From positions 148,876 through 212,875 of the forward strand of contig JAYPWI010000001.1 of NCBI GenBank assembly GCA_038135065.1: DNA of 64,000 bases. The letters run 5' to 3'. Both the position numbers and the translations under genes were made by a program. Below the pieces are notes generated by a model that saw only the letters and a list, made by a program, of their open reading frames with translations, had not been told where the DNA came from and did not search any database. Each line of letters starts with the position of its first letter. The stretch's first letter is position 1. This DNA comes from JAYPWI01 sp038135065. GTDB taxonomy: Bacteria > Actinomycetota > Acidimicrobiia > Acidimicrobiales > Poriferisodalaceae. Shown here one piece after another: positions 1 through 8,438 of this stretch.

Positions 1-1
1 C

Positions 2-685
2 CTGGCCATGGCCGCCGAGGCCACCACCACGATCACGTTGGCTACGGGCATCTGCCTCGTCCTCGAGCACGAGGCGCTGGATCTGGCCAAAACGGTGGCC
101 TCCCTCGATGCCCTCAGCGGGGGTCGGGTGCTCCTCGGGATCGGGGTGGGGTGGAACGAGGAGGAGCTGGCCAATGCACGGCCCGATGTCCCGTTCGCCA
201 AGCGGTTCTCGGCAACCCGGGATCGGGTCGCCGCTCTCCGGGCTGCGTGGAGTCAGGATGAAGCGTCCTACGAGGGGACCTACGACCGGTTCACGACCTC
301 GTGGGTGTACCCCAAACCGGCCCGAGGCACCGTGCCCATCGCCATGGGGCAGGCCGGGCCGGTGGGGATCAAGCACTCGGCCGAGTACGCCGACGAGTGG
401 TGCCCCATCGACATCTCTCTGGTCGGGGTGAGCGGTGAACAGTCGGTGGAGGGGGGGATCGCCCTGTTCCGTCGTCATCTCGAGGAGTTCGGGCGCGACC
501 CCCTGTCGGTTCCCATTTCCCTGTTCACGTGGCGACGCCCCAAGGCTGAGCGGCTGAACGCGTTGCGCGAGCTGGGCATCCACCGCCTGGTCCTGACCCC
601 GCCGTCCATGCGACGGGAGGATCCCGATCGCTCGCTCGAGTTCCTCGACGAGTGCCAGCCCGTGGTCAGCGAGTTCATGGACTGA
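2..685 (+). CDS. LLM-class F420-dependent oxidoreductase, 5'-truncated by window edge
   Basis: The open frame runs in from the left edge and ends at TGA 683-685, so the N-terminus lies outside the window; the ATG at 8 is probably internal. The visible 225 residues hold typical luciferase-like (bacterial luciferase/F420 oxidoreductase) features: the LSGGRVLLGIGVGW strand-loop near residue 36 and a C-terminal stretch ELGIHRLVLTPPS typical of the last barrel strand. Members use reduced F420 or FMN on varied substrates; the substrate here cannot be read from sequence. The gene converges on egtB with 3 nt between stop codons. Family certain, reaction unknown. Confidence 0.88.
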   Translation: MAMAAEATTTITLATGICLVLEHEALDLAKTVASLDALSGGRVLLGIGVGWNEEELANARPDVPFAKRFSATRDRVAALRAAWSQDEASYEGTYDRFTTSWVYPKPARGTVPIAMGQAGPVGIKHSAEYADEWCPIDISLVGVSGEQSVEGGIALFRRHLEEFGRDPLSVPISLFTWRRPKAERLNALRELGIHRLVLTPPSMRREDPDRSLEFLDECQPVVSEFMD

Positions 686-688
686 GGG

Positions 689-1972
689 TCATGGGCTCCC
701 GGAACGGGCCAGGCGCAGACCGCTGAACTGCCACCTCGCACTCGAAGGGAAGAAGTTCCGGTAGCTGGACCGGGCGTGGCCTGAGGGGGTGGCCCACGAG
801 GCTCCTCGGAGGACCATCTGGTTCGACATGAACTTGCCGTTGTACTCACCGATGGCCCCAGCAGGCGGCTGGTAGCCCGGGTAGCCCACGTAGGGGCTGG
901 CCGTCCATTGCCACACCTGGCCGAAGAGGTCGTCGAGTGGGGCCTGCCCGTGGCCCACTGGATGCAGGGGAGAGGTCCTCGGATCGTCGAGCAGCGGGCC
1001 CGGTGACGGGCGACACCGCCTAGCGGCCACCTCCCACTCGGCTTCGAGGGGCAACCGGGCTCCCGCCCAGCGGGCGAATGCGTCGGCCTCGAAGTGGCTC
1101 ACGTGGATGACGGGCTCATCGGGGTCGACCGGCCGGGTTCCGTCCAGGGTGAAGATGTCCCAGCGGCCATCGGTATTGCTCCAGTACGCAGGGGCCGCCC
1201 ACTGCCGCTCACAGCACAGATGCCAGCCCTCGCTCAACCACAGGGACGGTGTCGCGTAGCCCCCGTCGTCCATGAACTCGAGCCATTCACCGGCCGTGAC
1301 CAGGCGGTGCGCCAGCTCGAACGGTTCCAGCAGCACACGATGGGCGGGTCCTTCGTTGTCGAAGGCGAAGCCGTCCTCGGGCCGGTGGCCGATCTCGACG
1401 ATGCCCCCGTCGTGGGCCTCCCATCCCATCGGTGACGGTCGATGCCTCACCTGGGGGCCGTCATTCCGATAGGCGGGACGCAGCGGGTTGACCGACAGGA
1501 CGTGCTTGATGTCCATCAGGATCAGCTCCTGATGCTGTTGTTCGTGATGCAGGCCGAGGGTCACCAGGTCGCTGATCGCCTGGTGAGCATCAGGCGGGGC
1601 GCTGGCCAGATCGGCCAGCAGTTCTGTCATCGCCTCGTCGACCGCTCGTCGGTAGGCCCCGACAGCGGCCGCTCCCGGTCGGGACAGCAGACCCCGGTCG
1701 ACTCGGGCGTGCCGAGGTCCGGCCGCTTCGTAATAGGAGTTGAACAGGAACTGGTAGTCGGGGTCGTGGTAGCGGTAGCCGGGACGGTGGGGGGCCAGGA
1801 CGAAGGTCTCGAAGAACCAGGTGGTGTGGGCTCGGTGCCACTTCGTGGGAGACACGTCCGGCATCGACTGCACCGTCTGGTCCTCGGGGCTGAGGGGTTC
1901 GGCCAGGGCCTCGGTCAGGGATCTGACCTCGAGGTAGCGGGAACACAGGTCGGCGGTCGACACGATGCCCAC
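689..1972 (-). CDS. egtB: Ergothioneine biosynthesis protein EgtB (iron-dependent sulfoxide synthase)
   Basis: 427 residues with the two-domain EgtB layout. The N-terminal DinB-like helical half carries WHRAH (H49 is the likely first iron ligand) and HHEQQHQE (H143 and H147, the HX3H pair). The C-terminal half is a formylglycine-generating-enzyme-like domain ending in the RGASW and SGLRLAR motifs. EgtB joins hercynine to a thiol (gamma-Glu-Cys or Cys) in ergothioneine synthesis. No egtD, egtC, egtA or egtE lies nearby, which is unusual for actinobacteria. Start GTG at 1972; a second in-frame GTG at 1963 is possible. It is divergent from the next LLM gene, only about 46 nt away. The length excludes a fused methyltransferase as in OvoA. 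Confidence 0.85.
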   Translation of the reverse strand: MGIVSTADLCSRYLEVRSLTEALAEPLSPEDQTVQSMPDVSPTKWHRAHTTWFFETFVLAPHRPGYRYHDPDYQFLFNSYYEAAGPRHARVDRGLLSRPGAAAVGAYRRAVDEAMTELLADLASAPPDAHQAISDLVTLGLHHEQQHQELILMDIKHVLSVNPLRPAYRNDGPQVRHRPSPMGWEAHDGGIVEIGHRPEDGFAFDNEGPAHRVLLEPFELAHRLVTAGEWLEFMDDGGYATPSLWLSEGWHLCCERQWAAPAYWSNTDGRWDIFTLDGTRPVDPDEPVIHVSHFEADAFARWAGARLPLEAEWEVAARRCRPSPGPLLDDPRTSPLHPVGHGQAPLDDLFGQVWQWTASPYVGYPGYQPPAGAIGEYNGKFMSNQMVLRGASWATPSGHARSSYRNFFPSSARWQFSGLRLARSGSP

Positions 1973-2005
1973 ACGCTAGCCCCGGCCCACGGGCAGGCCG
2001 TCCGC

Positions 2006-2011
2006 TACGGT
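2006..2011 (+). promoter_or_regulatory. -10-like hexamer TACGGT giving a leaderless start at 2019
   Basis: TACGGT is followed by 7 nt and then an in-frame GTG at 2019. The upstream in-frame GTG at 2010 overlaps the hexamer itself and would not be in the transcript, so 2019 is preferred. Confidence 0.5.
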
Positions 2012-2018
2012 GCGGCCG

Positions 2019-2945
2019 GTGGATCGACCCCTGGCCCCCTGGGGCCTGATGTTGCCCAACTTCGACCCCTACCGCCTCGGGCCACATGGTGGAGGCCTCG
2101 ACGTGGTCGGGGCTGCTCGGCGGGCCGAGGAACTCGGCTTCGACGCAGTCTGGGTCGGTGACCACCTCAGCTTTCATCCACCCGTGCTCGAGGCGACCCT
2201 GTCCATGGCGGCCGCGGCGGTGGCCACCCGGCACATCAAGGTGGGAAGCGCCGTGCTCTTGGGGCCGATGCGTCAATCCGTCTGGCTGGCCAAGCAGGTG
2301 CAGACCCTGCATCACCTCGCCCCGGGTCGCCTACTCCTGGGCCTCGGGGTGGGCGGCGAGCATCCCCCGGAATGGCTGGCCGCGGGTGCCGAGGTAGCGG
2401 GTCGCGGGTCCCGACTCGATGCCCTGCTCGAGGTCCTGCCCCACCTCCTGGCTGGGAAGCAGGTCCGAACCGAGGCCCCACTGTGGGTCGACACCCCGCC
2501 CCTGGAGCCTCCGGTCCCGACTCCGCCGATCATCATCGGTGGCCGTTCACCCGCCGCCGTGCGTCGAGCGGCCCGGTTCGGGGATGGTTGGATGACGGTT
2601 TGGATGGATCCCGACCGGATTGCCGTCGCCCGCCAGGAACTGAGCGACCAAGCGCGTCGGTGGGGTCGGCCGGTGCCCGAGGTGTCGATGGTGATCTTCG
2701 TCGCAGTCGGCGACGATGGCGAGCAGTGTCGCCAGGACGCGGCCCGATTGTTCGGGGGGCAATACGCCCTGCCCTGGGAGGCCGTGGAGGGGTGGACGGT
2801 GACAGGGTCGGTGGCCGCAGTGGCCGACCAGTTGGCCACCTACCAACAGGCCGGGGTCGAGGGCTTCGTGATCATCCCCTGTCGACCCGATCACCGGGGC
2901 CAGATGGAGGAGCTGGCCGCGGTGCGAGTCGCCTTGGGTGACTAA
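2019..2945 (+). CDS. LLM-class F420-dependent oxidoreductase
   Basis: About 308 residues with a complete luciferase-like TIM barrel: GLMLPNF near the N-terminus, FDAVWVGDH (strand 2), LAPGRLLLGLGVGGEHP, then PPIIIGGRSPAAVRRAARFGDGW, the usual phosphate-binding barrel strands. The C-terminal GFVIIPCRP strand closes the barrel. The likely cofactor is F420H2 (inferred from family and actinobacterial context). The start is placed at GTG 2019 because a -10-like TACGGT ends 7 nt before it; GTG 2010 is the longer alternative. It stands alone, divergent from egtB and converging on the hotdog-like gene. Substrate unknown. Confidence 0.88.
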   Translation: MDRPLAPWGLMLPNFDPYRLGPHGGGLDVVGAARRAEELGFDAVWVGDHLSFHPPVLEATLSMAAAAVATRHIKVGSAVLLGPMRQSVWLAKQVQTLHHLAPGRLLLGLGVGGEHPPEWLAAGAEVAGRGSRLDALLEVLPHLLAGKQVRTEAPLWVDTPPLEPPVPTPPIIIGGRSPAAVRRAARFGDGWMTVWMDPDRIAVARQELSDQARRWGRPVPEVSMVIFVAVGDDGEQCRQDAARLFGGQYALPWEAVEGWTVTGSVAAVADQLATYQQAGVEGFVIIPCRPDHRGQMEELAAVRVALGD

Positions 2946-2948
2946 CGG

Positions 2949-3842
2949 TCAGACACCGATGGCGATGTCGGGCGTCACCACGATCCAGGTGGCTCGGCCC
3001 AGGATGAGGGGGCGCCCGTCGGGGGTGAACAAGCCCTGATCGGTGTACACCTTGCGGCCGTCGCGGCCGGCCGGCGTGGTGACGATGCGCAGGTCCTCTG
3101 CATCATGCCCGGTGGGGCGTTCTCGGACGTCGGCGTCATAGGTGCCCAGCAGGAGCGACTCACCCTCCCCGAGCAGTCCGTGTTCGTGCAGACCCTGGGC
3201 CCCGGTGCAGTCCAGGGCGGCGATGGCGGGCAGCAGGGCGACCCCGTTGCGGTCCCTCCAGTCCCTGTGGGGATGCCATGGCAGCCATCGCACCTCGTCG
3301 GTCACTGGACGGGGGCGAAGGGACAGTCCGCCGGGGGCGTCAGGGCCGCAGACGAAGCAGCCCGAAAAGGCAGCGGTGTCCATCCGGGCGTCGCGCGGCG
3401 GCTCGACGTAGTGCTCGAAGCGATGCAGCTGGTCTGCGGTGGGTGAGGCCAGACCGGCCAGCAGAGCTTCGGTGTCCGGGGGAATCACCGGGTCCGGTAG
3501 TGCAGACACCCATCCGCTCAGCACGGTGGTCCCCTCGGTCGTGGTCACCGTGATCTGTTGCCGATCCGGGTGGCCGGGGACGTCGTCGATCTCGAACGGT
3601 AGATCGGCGTGGAGCGGGGGCGGGATGTGCAGGCGGGTCTGGAGGCGACGAACCGGCGCCGCCAGGGCAACCTCTCCGATGCAGGCGTAGAGCCCGGTCG
3701 CCACCCCACCGTTGACCGAGGTGGGCGGGCCTCGGAACCGGTCGGGCACCCGGACGACCCCTCGTGTGTGATCCACCACCTGAAGGGGACCGGGGTCGCA
3801 GCTGAAGCAGGCATGGCTGGTCACGTCAGGTGACCGTAGCAA
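2949..3842 (-). CDS. Hotdog-like protein with two CFxC motifs, function unknown
   Basis: 297 residues. Two motifs of the type seen at the start of PaaI/hotdog thioesterase-like domains occur: ACFSCDPGPL near residue 11 and GCFVCGPDAPGGL near residue 160. This suggests a tandem (double-hotdog) architecture of two roughly 145-residue halves, with a strand/helix pattern consistent with that. The second half contains LLPAIAALDCTGAQG, resembling the hotdog central helix. No catalytic residues could be assigned. It is convergent with the LLM gene at 2019 (stops 3 nt apart) and divergent from the indolepyruvate oxidoreductase gene. A thioesterase or dehydratase-like role is inference only. Confidence 0.6.
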   Translation of the reverse strand: MLRSPDVTSHACFSCDPGPLQVVDHTRGVVRVPDRFRGPPTSVNGGVATGLYACIGEVALAAPVRRLQTRLHIPPPLHADLPFEIDDVPGHPDRQQITVTTTEGTTVLSGWVSALPDPVIPPDTEALLAGLASPTADQLHRFEHYVEPPRDARMDTAAFSGCFVCGPDAPGGLSLRPRPVTDEVRWLPWHPHRDWRDRNGVALLPAIAALDCTGAQGLHEHGLLGEGESLLLGTYDADVRERPTGHDAEDLRIVTTPAGRDGRKVYTDQGLFTPDGRPLILGRATWIVVTPDIAIGV

Positions 3843-3912
3843 GCTCTGGCCCCTCCGACCCGGGCCACCGGACGGCCGGGGAGTAGAGTGGTCCCTCTAC
3901 CGAGGGGGACCG

Positions 3913-6900
3913 ATGGCACTCGCAGATTTCCGGCTCGAAGATCGTTTCGTTCGCGACGAGGGTGACGTGGCAATGAGCGGGGTCCAGGCCCTGCTGCGGG
4001 CCCTGCTCGACCAGCTCCGGGCCGATCGGCGAGACGGACTCGCCACCGCTGCCATGGTGTCGGGCTATCGAGGATCACCCCTCGGTGGCATCGACTCGCT
4101 CATGCACGGCAACGCCGAAGAGCTGGCGGCCAACCACATCACCTTCATCCCCGGTCTCAACGAGGACCTCGGGGCAACCGCGGTGTGGGGCAGCCAGTTG
4201 GCCAACCGCAACTTCGACGGTCGTTACGACGGCGTCCTGGGGATGTGGTACGGCAAGGCCCCCGGGGTCGACCGCTCCGGTGACGCCATCCGCCACGCCA
4301 ACGTCTGCGGTGTCGATCCCAAGGGCGGCGTGCTGTTGGTGGCCGGCGACGACCCGGCCTCGAAGTCCTCGACCCTGGCCAGTGAGTCCGAGTTCGCCCT
4401 CCTGCACTTCCAGACCCCGATCCTGTACCCGGGCAACGTGCAGGAGGTGGCCGACTTCGGACGCATCGGGTACGAGCTGTCCCGCTACACGGGCCTGTGG
4501 AGCGCTCTGAAGATCGTGACCAACGTGGCCGATGGCTACTCGACGATCAAGGTCGGCCCCGGTCGGGTGCAGCTCGAGCGCCCCGAGTTCGAATGGAACG
4601 GCGGGCCCTGGAAGCACACCCAGCAGGACGCCCTGTTCGGCCCGAACGCAGTCCGCATGGAACTCGAGATTCACGAGGGGCGGATGGAAGCCGCCGAGCG
4701 CTTCATCGCCCTCAACAACCTCAACCGTCAGACGGTGGCCACCTCCGACGCCAAGGTCGGCCTGGTTGCAGCAGGCAAGACCTACTACGACCTCCGAGAG
4801 GCCCTCGACCGCATGGGCCTCGACGAAGCCACCCTGCAACGGCTGGGTATCCGGGTGTTCAAGCCGACCGTCGTGTGGCCGCTGGAGGCTTCCTCGGTGC
4901 GGGCCTTCGCCGAAGGCCTCGACGTGATCGTGGTGGTGGAGGAGAAGCGGGCCTTCATCGAGACCTACCTGCGAGAGGCCCTCTACGGCACGGCCAACAC
5001 CCCCATGGTGCTCGGCAAGCGTGACGAGGAGGGTGGGTTCTGGTTCCCCGGACACGGGGAGATGGACGTCGACACCGTGGCTCGCAAGATCCGCCCCTTC
5101 CTGGCGGCTCGTTTCGGCGAGGCTGTGGTCGGCCCCGCCGTCAAGGAACGCATCACCATCCCCGTCACCCTCGGGGCGCCGAGCGAGAAGCCCTCGGCCA
5201 ACCGGACGCCGAACTTCTGCTCGGGCTGCCCCCACAACCGTTCGACCTGGGTGCCCGAGGGCTCCGAAGCCGGTGGTGGCATCGGTTGCCACGGCATGGC
5301 GTCGATGACCCCGACTCGCAACGTGAAGGGGACCACCCAGATGGGTGGGGAGGGAGTCCAGTGGGTGGGGGCCGCCCCCTTCGTCAACATGACCCACCGT
5401 TTCCAGAACATCGGCGACGGCACCTACCACCACTCCGGGTCGCTCGCTCTGCGCCAGTCCATCGCTGCCGGCACCAACATCACCTACAAGATCCTCTACA
5501 ACGCCGCAGTCGCCATGACCGGCGGGCAGGATGTCGACGGTGGTATGTCGGTGGCCGAGCTGACCCGCTCGGTCGAGGCCGAAGGGGTGGCCAAGGTGAT
5601 GGTGCTCACCGAGGACCCCGAGAAGTACGAGTCCGACGACCGTTTCGCTCCCAACACCGACATCTGGCATCGCGACCGCCTCGACGAGGCGCAGCGCCTC
5701 CTGCGTGACGTTCCCGGCACCACAGTGCTGATCTACGACCAGCCGTGTGCGGCCGAACTGCGCCGCGATCGCAAGCGGGGCAAGGTCGTCGAGCCGCCGA
5801 TGCGGGTCTTCATCAACGAGGCCGTCTGTGAGGGCTGTGGCGACTGTGGTGAGAAGTCGAGCTGCCTCTCCGTCCAGCCGGTGGAGACCGAGTTCGGACG
5901 CAAGACCCAGATCCACCAGTCTTCGTGCAACAAGGACTACAGCTGCCTCGACGGTGACTGCCCGGCCTTCGTCGAGGTGATCCCCGCCGGCAAGCTCCCC
6001 GAGAAGACCACCCTGGCGGTGGCCACCATCGGCGACGACCTTCCCGAGCCCGACCGGATCGACGAGGGCAACATCCTGATGATGGGCATCGGGGGCACCG
6101 GTGTGGTGACGGTCAACCAGTTGCTGGCCACGGCCGCCCTCCTCGACGGCAAGCAGGCCCACGGCCTCGACCAGACCGGGCTGGCCCAGAAGGGTGGTCC
6201 GGTGGTGTCGAACCTGAAGATCCGCCACTCGGGCAACGAGCTCGAGGCCGAGGAAGGCAACAAGGTGGGGACCGGCGAAGCCGACGCGTACATCGTGTTC
6301 GACCTGCTGACCGGAACCAACCCCCAGAACCTGACCAAGGCGCTGCCGGGCCGCTCGGTGGCCGTGGTGTCGTCGTCCAAGGTGCCGACGGGGGCCATGA
6401 TCCGCGACACGTCGGCCTCCTACCCCGAGTGGAGCCAACTGCAGGCGACCATCGACGACGCCACGACAGCGGAGAAGAACATCTACTTCGACGCCGGCAA
6501 CCTGTCGGACAACCTCTATCGCTCCCACATGCCGGCCAACATCATCGTGCTGGGTGCTGCCTACCAAGCCGGGGTGGTGCCCATCAGTTCGGCCGCCATC
6601 GAGCGTGCGATCGAGCTCAACGGGGTGGCCGTGGACATGAACACCCAGGCCTTCAGGATCGGCCGCAAGATCGCCCTCGATCCCGCCTTCCTCGACGAAC
6701 TGCACGTGGAGCGGCTCGGCCAGGTGAAGCGGGAGGTCAAGCGGGATGCCCGTGCGAACAAGCTCATCGACACGGTGGCTGATCCCAGCGAGGAGCTCCA
6801 GCGACTGCTCGGGGTGCGGGTGCCCGATCTGATCGAGTACCAGAACGCCGACTATGCCAAGTCCTATGTGGAGATGGTGGCCAGGGTCCGCGAGGCCGAA

Positions 6901-7398
6901 GGCAAGGTGGGTCGTGACACCCGCCTGTCCGAGGCCGTGGCTCGCTACCTGCACAAGCTCATGGCCTACAAGGACGAGTACGAGGTGGCTCGGCTCCATC
7001 GCTCGGCCGCCTTCCACGAGGCGATCAAGCAGCAGTTCGGCGACGAGACCAAGATCACCTACAAGCTGCATCCCCCGATCGCTCGGAGGATGGGTCTCAA
7101 GAAGAAGATCGGTCTGGGACGCTCCGGCGACCTGGCCTTCGCCGGTCTGGCTCGGATGAAGCGGCTACGCGGATCCGGTCTCGATGTGTTCGGCCGCACG
7201 ACCCATCGCAAGATGGAGCGCCAGCTGATCGACGAGTACCGATCGACGATCGAGACCCTGCTGTCACGCCTCGACGCAGCCACCTACGACACCGCTGTCG
7301 AGGTTGCCGAGCTGCCCGACATGATCCGGGGCTACGAGGACATCAAGGAAGCCAACGTGGAGCGATACCGGGCCAAGCTCGCCGAGCTGATGGGCTGA
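3913..7398 (+). CDS. Indolepyruvate:ferredoxin oxidoreductase, fused alpha-gamma type
   Basis: 1161 residues, the single-chain form of the 2-oxoacid:ferredoxin oxidoreductase family. In order: an N-terminal pyrimidine-type domain (GYRGSPLGGID, about residue 52); a ThDP-binding domain with CSGCPHNRST (from about C436) and a GIGCHG/GDGTYHHSG region; a cysteine-rich stretch from about residue 639 (CEGCGDCG, then further Cys to about 690); and a C-terminal gamma domain starting near GNILMMGIGGTGVVTVNQ. It oxidatively decarboxylates aryl or branched 2-oxoacids to acyl-CoA, reducing ferredoxin. ATG 3913 has a strong GAGGGGG ribosome site at 3902-3908, and TAGAGT at 3884-3889 could be a -10. Monocistronic by context. 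Confidence 0.92.
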   Translation: MALADFRLEDRFVRDEGDVAMSGVQALLRALLDQLRADRRDGLATAAMVSGYRGSPLGGIDSLMHGNAEELAANHITFIPGLNEDLGATAVWGSQLANRNFDGRYDGVLGMWYGKAPGVDRSGDAIRHANVCGVDPKGGVLLVAGDDPASKSSTLASESEFALLHFQTPILYPGNVQEVADFGRIGYELSRYTGLWSALKIVTNVADGYSTIKVGPGRVQLERPEFEWNGGPWKHTQQDALFGPNAVRMELEIHEGRMEAAERFIALNNLNRQTVATSDAKVGLVAAGKTYYDLREALDRMGLDEATLQRLGIRVFKPTVVWPLEASSVRAFAEGLDVIVVVEEKRAFIETYLREALYGTANTPMVLGKRDEEGGFWFPGHGEMDVDTVARKIRPFLAARFGEAVVGPAVKERITIPVTLGAPSEKPSANRTPNFCSGCPHNRSTWVPEGSEAGGGIGCHGMASMTPTRNVKGTTQMGGEGVQWVGAAPFVNMTHRFQNIGDGTYHHSGSLALRQSIAAGTNITYKILYNAAVAMTGGQDVDGGMSVAELTRSVEAEGVAKVMVLTEDPEKYESDDRFAPNTDIWHRDRLDEAQRLLRDVPGTTVLIYDQPCAAELRRDRKRGKVVEPPMRVFINEAVCEGCGDCGEKSSCLSVQPVETEFGRKTQIHQSSCNKDYSCLDGDCPAFVEVIPAGKLPEKTTLAVATIGDDLPEPDRIDEGNILMMGIGGTGVVTVNQLLATAALLDGKQAHGLDQTGLAQKGGPVVSNLKIRHSGNELEAEEGNKVGTGEADAYIVFDLLTGTNPQNLTKALPGRSVAVVSSSKVPTGAMIRDTSASYPEWSQLQATIDDATTAEKNIYFDAGNLSDNLYRSHMPANIIVLGAAYQAGVVPISSAAIERAIELNGVAVDMNTQAFRIGRKIALDPAFLDELHVERLGQVKREVKRDARANKLIDTVADPSEELQRLLGVRVPDLIEYQNADYAKSYVEMVARVREAEGKVGRDTRLSEAVARYLHKLMAYKDEYEVARLHRSAAFHEAIKQQFGDETKITYKLHPPIARRMGLKKKIGLGRSGDLAFAGLARMKRLRGSGLDVFGRTTHRKMERQLIDEYRSTIETLLSRLDAATYDTAVEVAELPDMIRGYEDIKEANVERYRAKLAELMG

Positions 7399-7406
7399 GG
7401 AGGAGT

Positions 7407-7438
7407 CGAGAGCGGGGTCCCGCGATGCGGGGCTCTCG
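7407..7438. terminator. Hairpin between convergent genes
   Basis: CGAGAGC (7407-7413) pairs with GCTCTCG (7432-7438), continuing inward as CCCGC-GAT-GCGGG with a 5-nt bulge (GGGGT) on one side. It lies between the stops of the indolepyruvate oxidoreductase and the ferritin-like gene and could terminate both; there is no U-tract. Confidence 0.55.
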
Positions 7439-7461
7439 CTCCAGGCTGTCAGGGGCGTCGC

Positions 7462-8274
7462 TCAGCCGGTGGCGCTGCGGATGTCGGCCATCGCTTCCTG
7501 TGAGGCGACCGAGCCCTTGATGCGGGCCTGGTCCGACATCGCCGCGATCTCGTCCACCTCTCCGGTGGTGAACCCGGCCATCTCCCGAAACCGGCGGGCC
7601 AGCTGGATGGCCACCTCGGGCCCCTCGCCTCTGGCTCCACCGAAGTTGAAGAGCTGATCGACCACCTTCTGGAACTCGAGAGCTCGATTGCGTCGATCCG
7701 GGTCGTGCTCGGTGACCTCCCGCAGCCACCGGGACCCCATCTTCACGTGGGTCACCTCGTCGGCCAGCATCCAGTCCTCGCAGAAGTACATGACGGGGTC
7801 AGCCATTGCGTCCCCGAAGTCCCGCATCATGCTGAACACGTCGATGGCCAGTCCTTCGAGGGCTCGGTTCACCCCGGCAAGCCGAAAGACGGGGTCGTCG
7901 TGGCAGGCCGCCTCGAACAGGGTCGTGAACTCTGCGTATTCGCCGAGATCGCCGCCCATGTGGTCGCTCAGCATCACCGAGATCTCGCAGTGGCGGGCTT
8001 CGTCCCAACACTGGCGGGCCATGTCGAGCTTGAGGTCGAAGGGGACCTCGCCGTCCTGGAAGTCGTAGGCGGTGCGGCCGGCCCCTTCGAGGGCCTGGAT
8101 CTCCCCGACGAAGATGCCGTGCATCTGCCGTCGGGCTCGCTCGTCCACGTCCTCGACCCCGGGGTCGATCGATCGGATCACGTTGTTGCGTGGATCGGAC
8201 AGGCGTTCTTCGGTGCTGCGTCGGTGAAACCTCGGATCACGAGCCAAGGAATCGGGTGGGATCTGCTTGCGCAC
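7462..8274 (-). CDS. Ferritin-like (DUF455-type) putative diiron protein
   Basis: 270 residues, largely helical. Acidic and histidine motifs fit a ferritin-like four-helix diiron fold: GEIQALEGAG near residue 56, CWDEARHCE near residue 89 (an ExxH-type helix), ALEGLAIDVF, and ADEVTHVKMGSRWL (second ExxH). DUF455 proteins share this pattern and are linked to tRNA-modifying monooxygenase relatives, but the reaction here is unknown. GTG start at 8274 is preceded by TAGGGGG, a good ribosome site. It is divergent from amtB, with about 164 nt between. Confidence 0.65.
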   Translation of the reverse strand: MRKQIPPDSLARDPRFHRRSTEERLSDPRNNVIRSIDPGVEDVDERARRQMHGIFVGEIQALEGAGRTAYDFQDGEVPFDLKLDMARQCWDEARHCEISVMLSDHMGGDLGEYAEFTTLFEAACHDDPVFRLAGVNRALEGLAIDVFSMMRDFGDAMADPVMYFCEDWMLADEVTHVKMGSRWLREVTEHDPDRRNRALEFQKVVDQLFNFGGARGEGPEVAIQLARRFREMAGFTTGEVDEIAAMSDQARIKGSVASQEAMADIRSATG

Positions 8275-8344
8275 GGCGGCCCCCTACGTCGACGTGATGA
8301 ATCCAGGGTAGTGGAGCTGTCAACAGGGTGAGCCCCCGGGCCCG

Positions 8345-8371
8345 TTCACATGGCCGTAACAAAGCGGAAAC
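8345..8371 (+). promoter_or_regulatory. GlnR-type binding site upstream of the ammonium transporter
   Basis: GTAAC (8356-8360), six bases, then GAAAC (8367-8371) matches the actinobacterial GlnR consensus gTnAC-N6-GaAAc exactly. A third weaker half-site TTCAC at 8345-8349 keeps the same 11-nt phasing. It sits 67 nt before the amtB ATG, as expected for nitrogen control of amtB. Confidence 0.7.
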
Positions 8372-8438
8372 CGTCTGTCGCCATGTGTTGTTTACGTTGC
8401 CAGTGGTCACAGCTGGCTGCTGTGCCGGGAAGGTCGTC

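Noticed and set aside
4075..7071. Long open frame (998 codons) antisense to the indolepyruvate oxidoreductase
   Set aside because: It mirrors the GC3-rich coding of the sense gene and has no recognisable domain; the sense protein has full-length family motifs.
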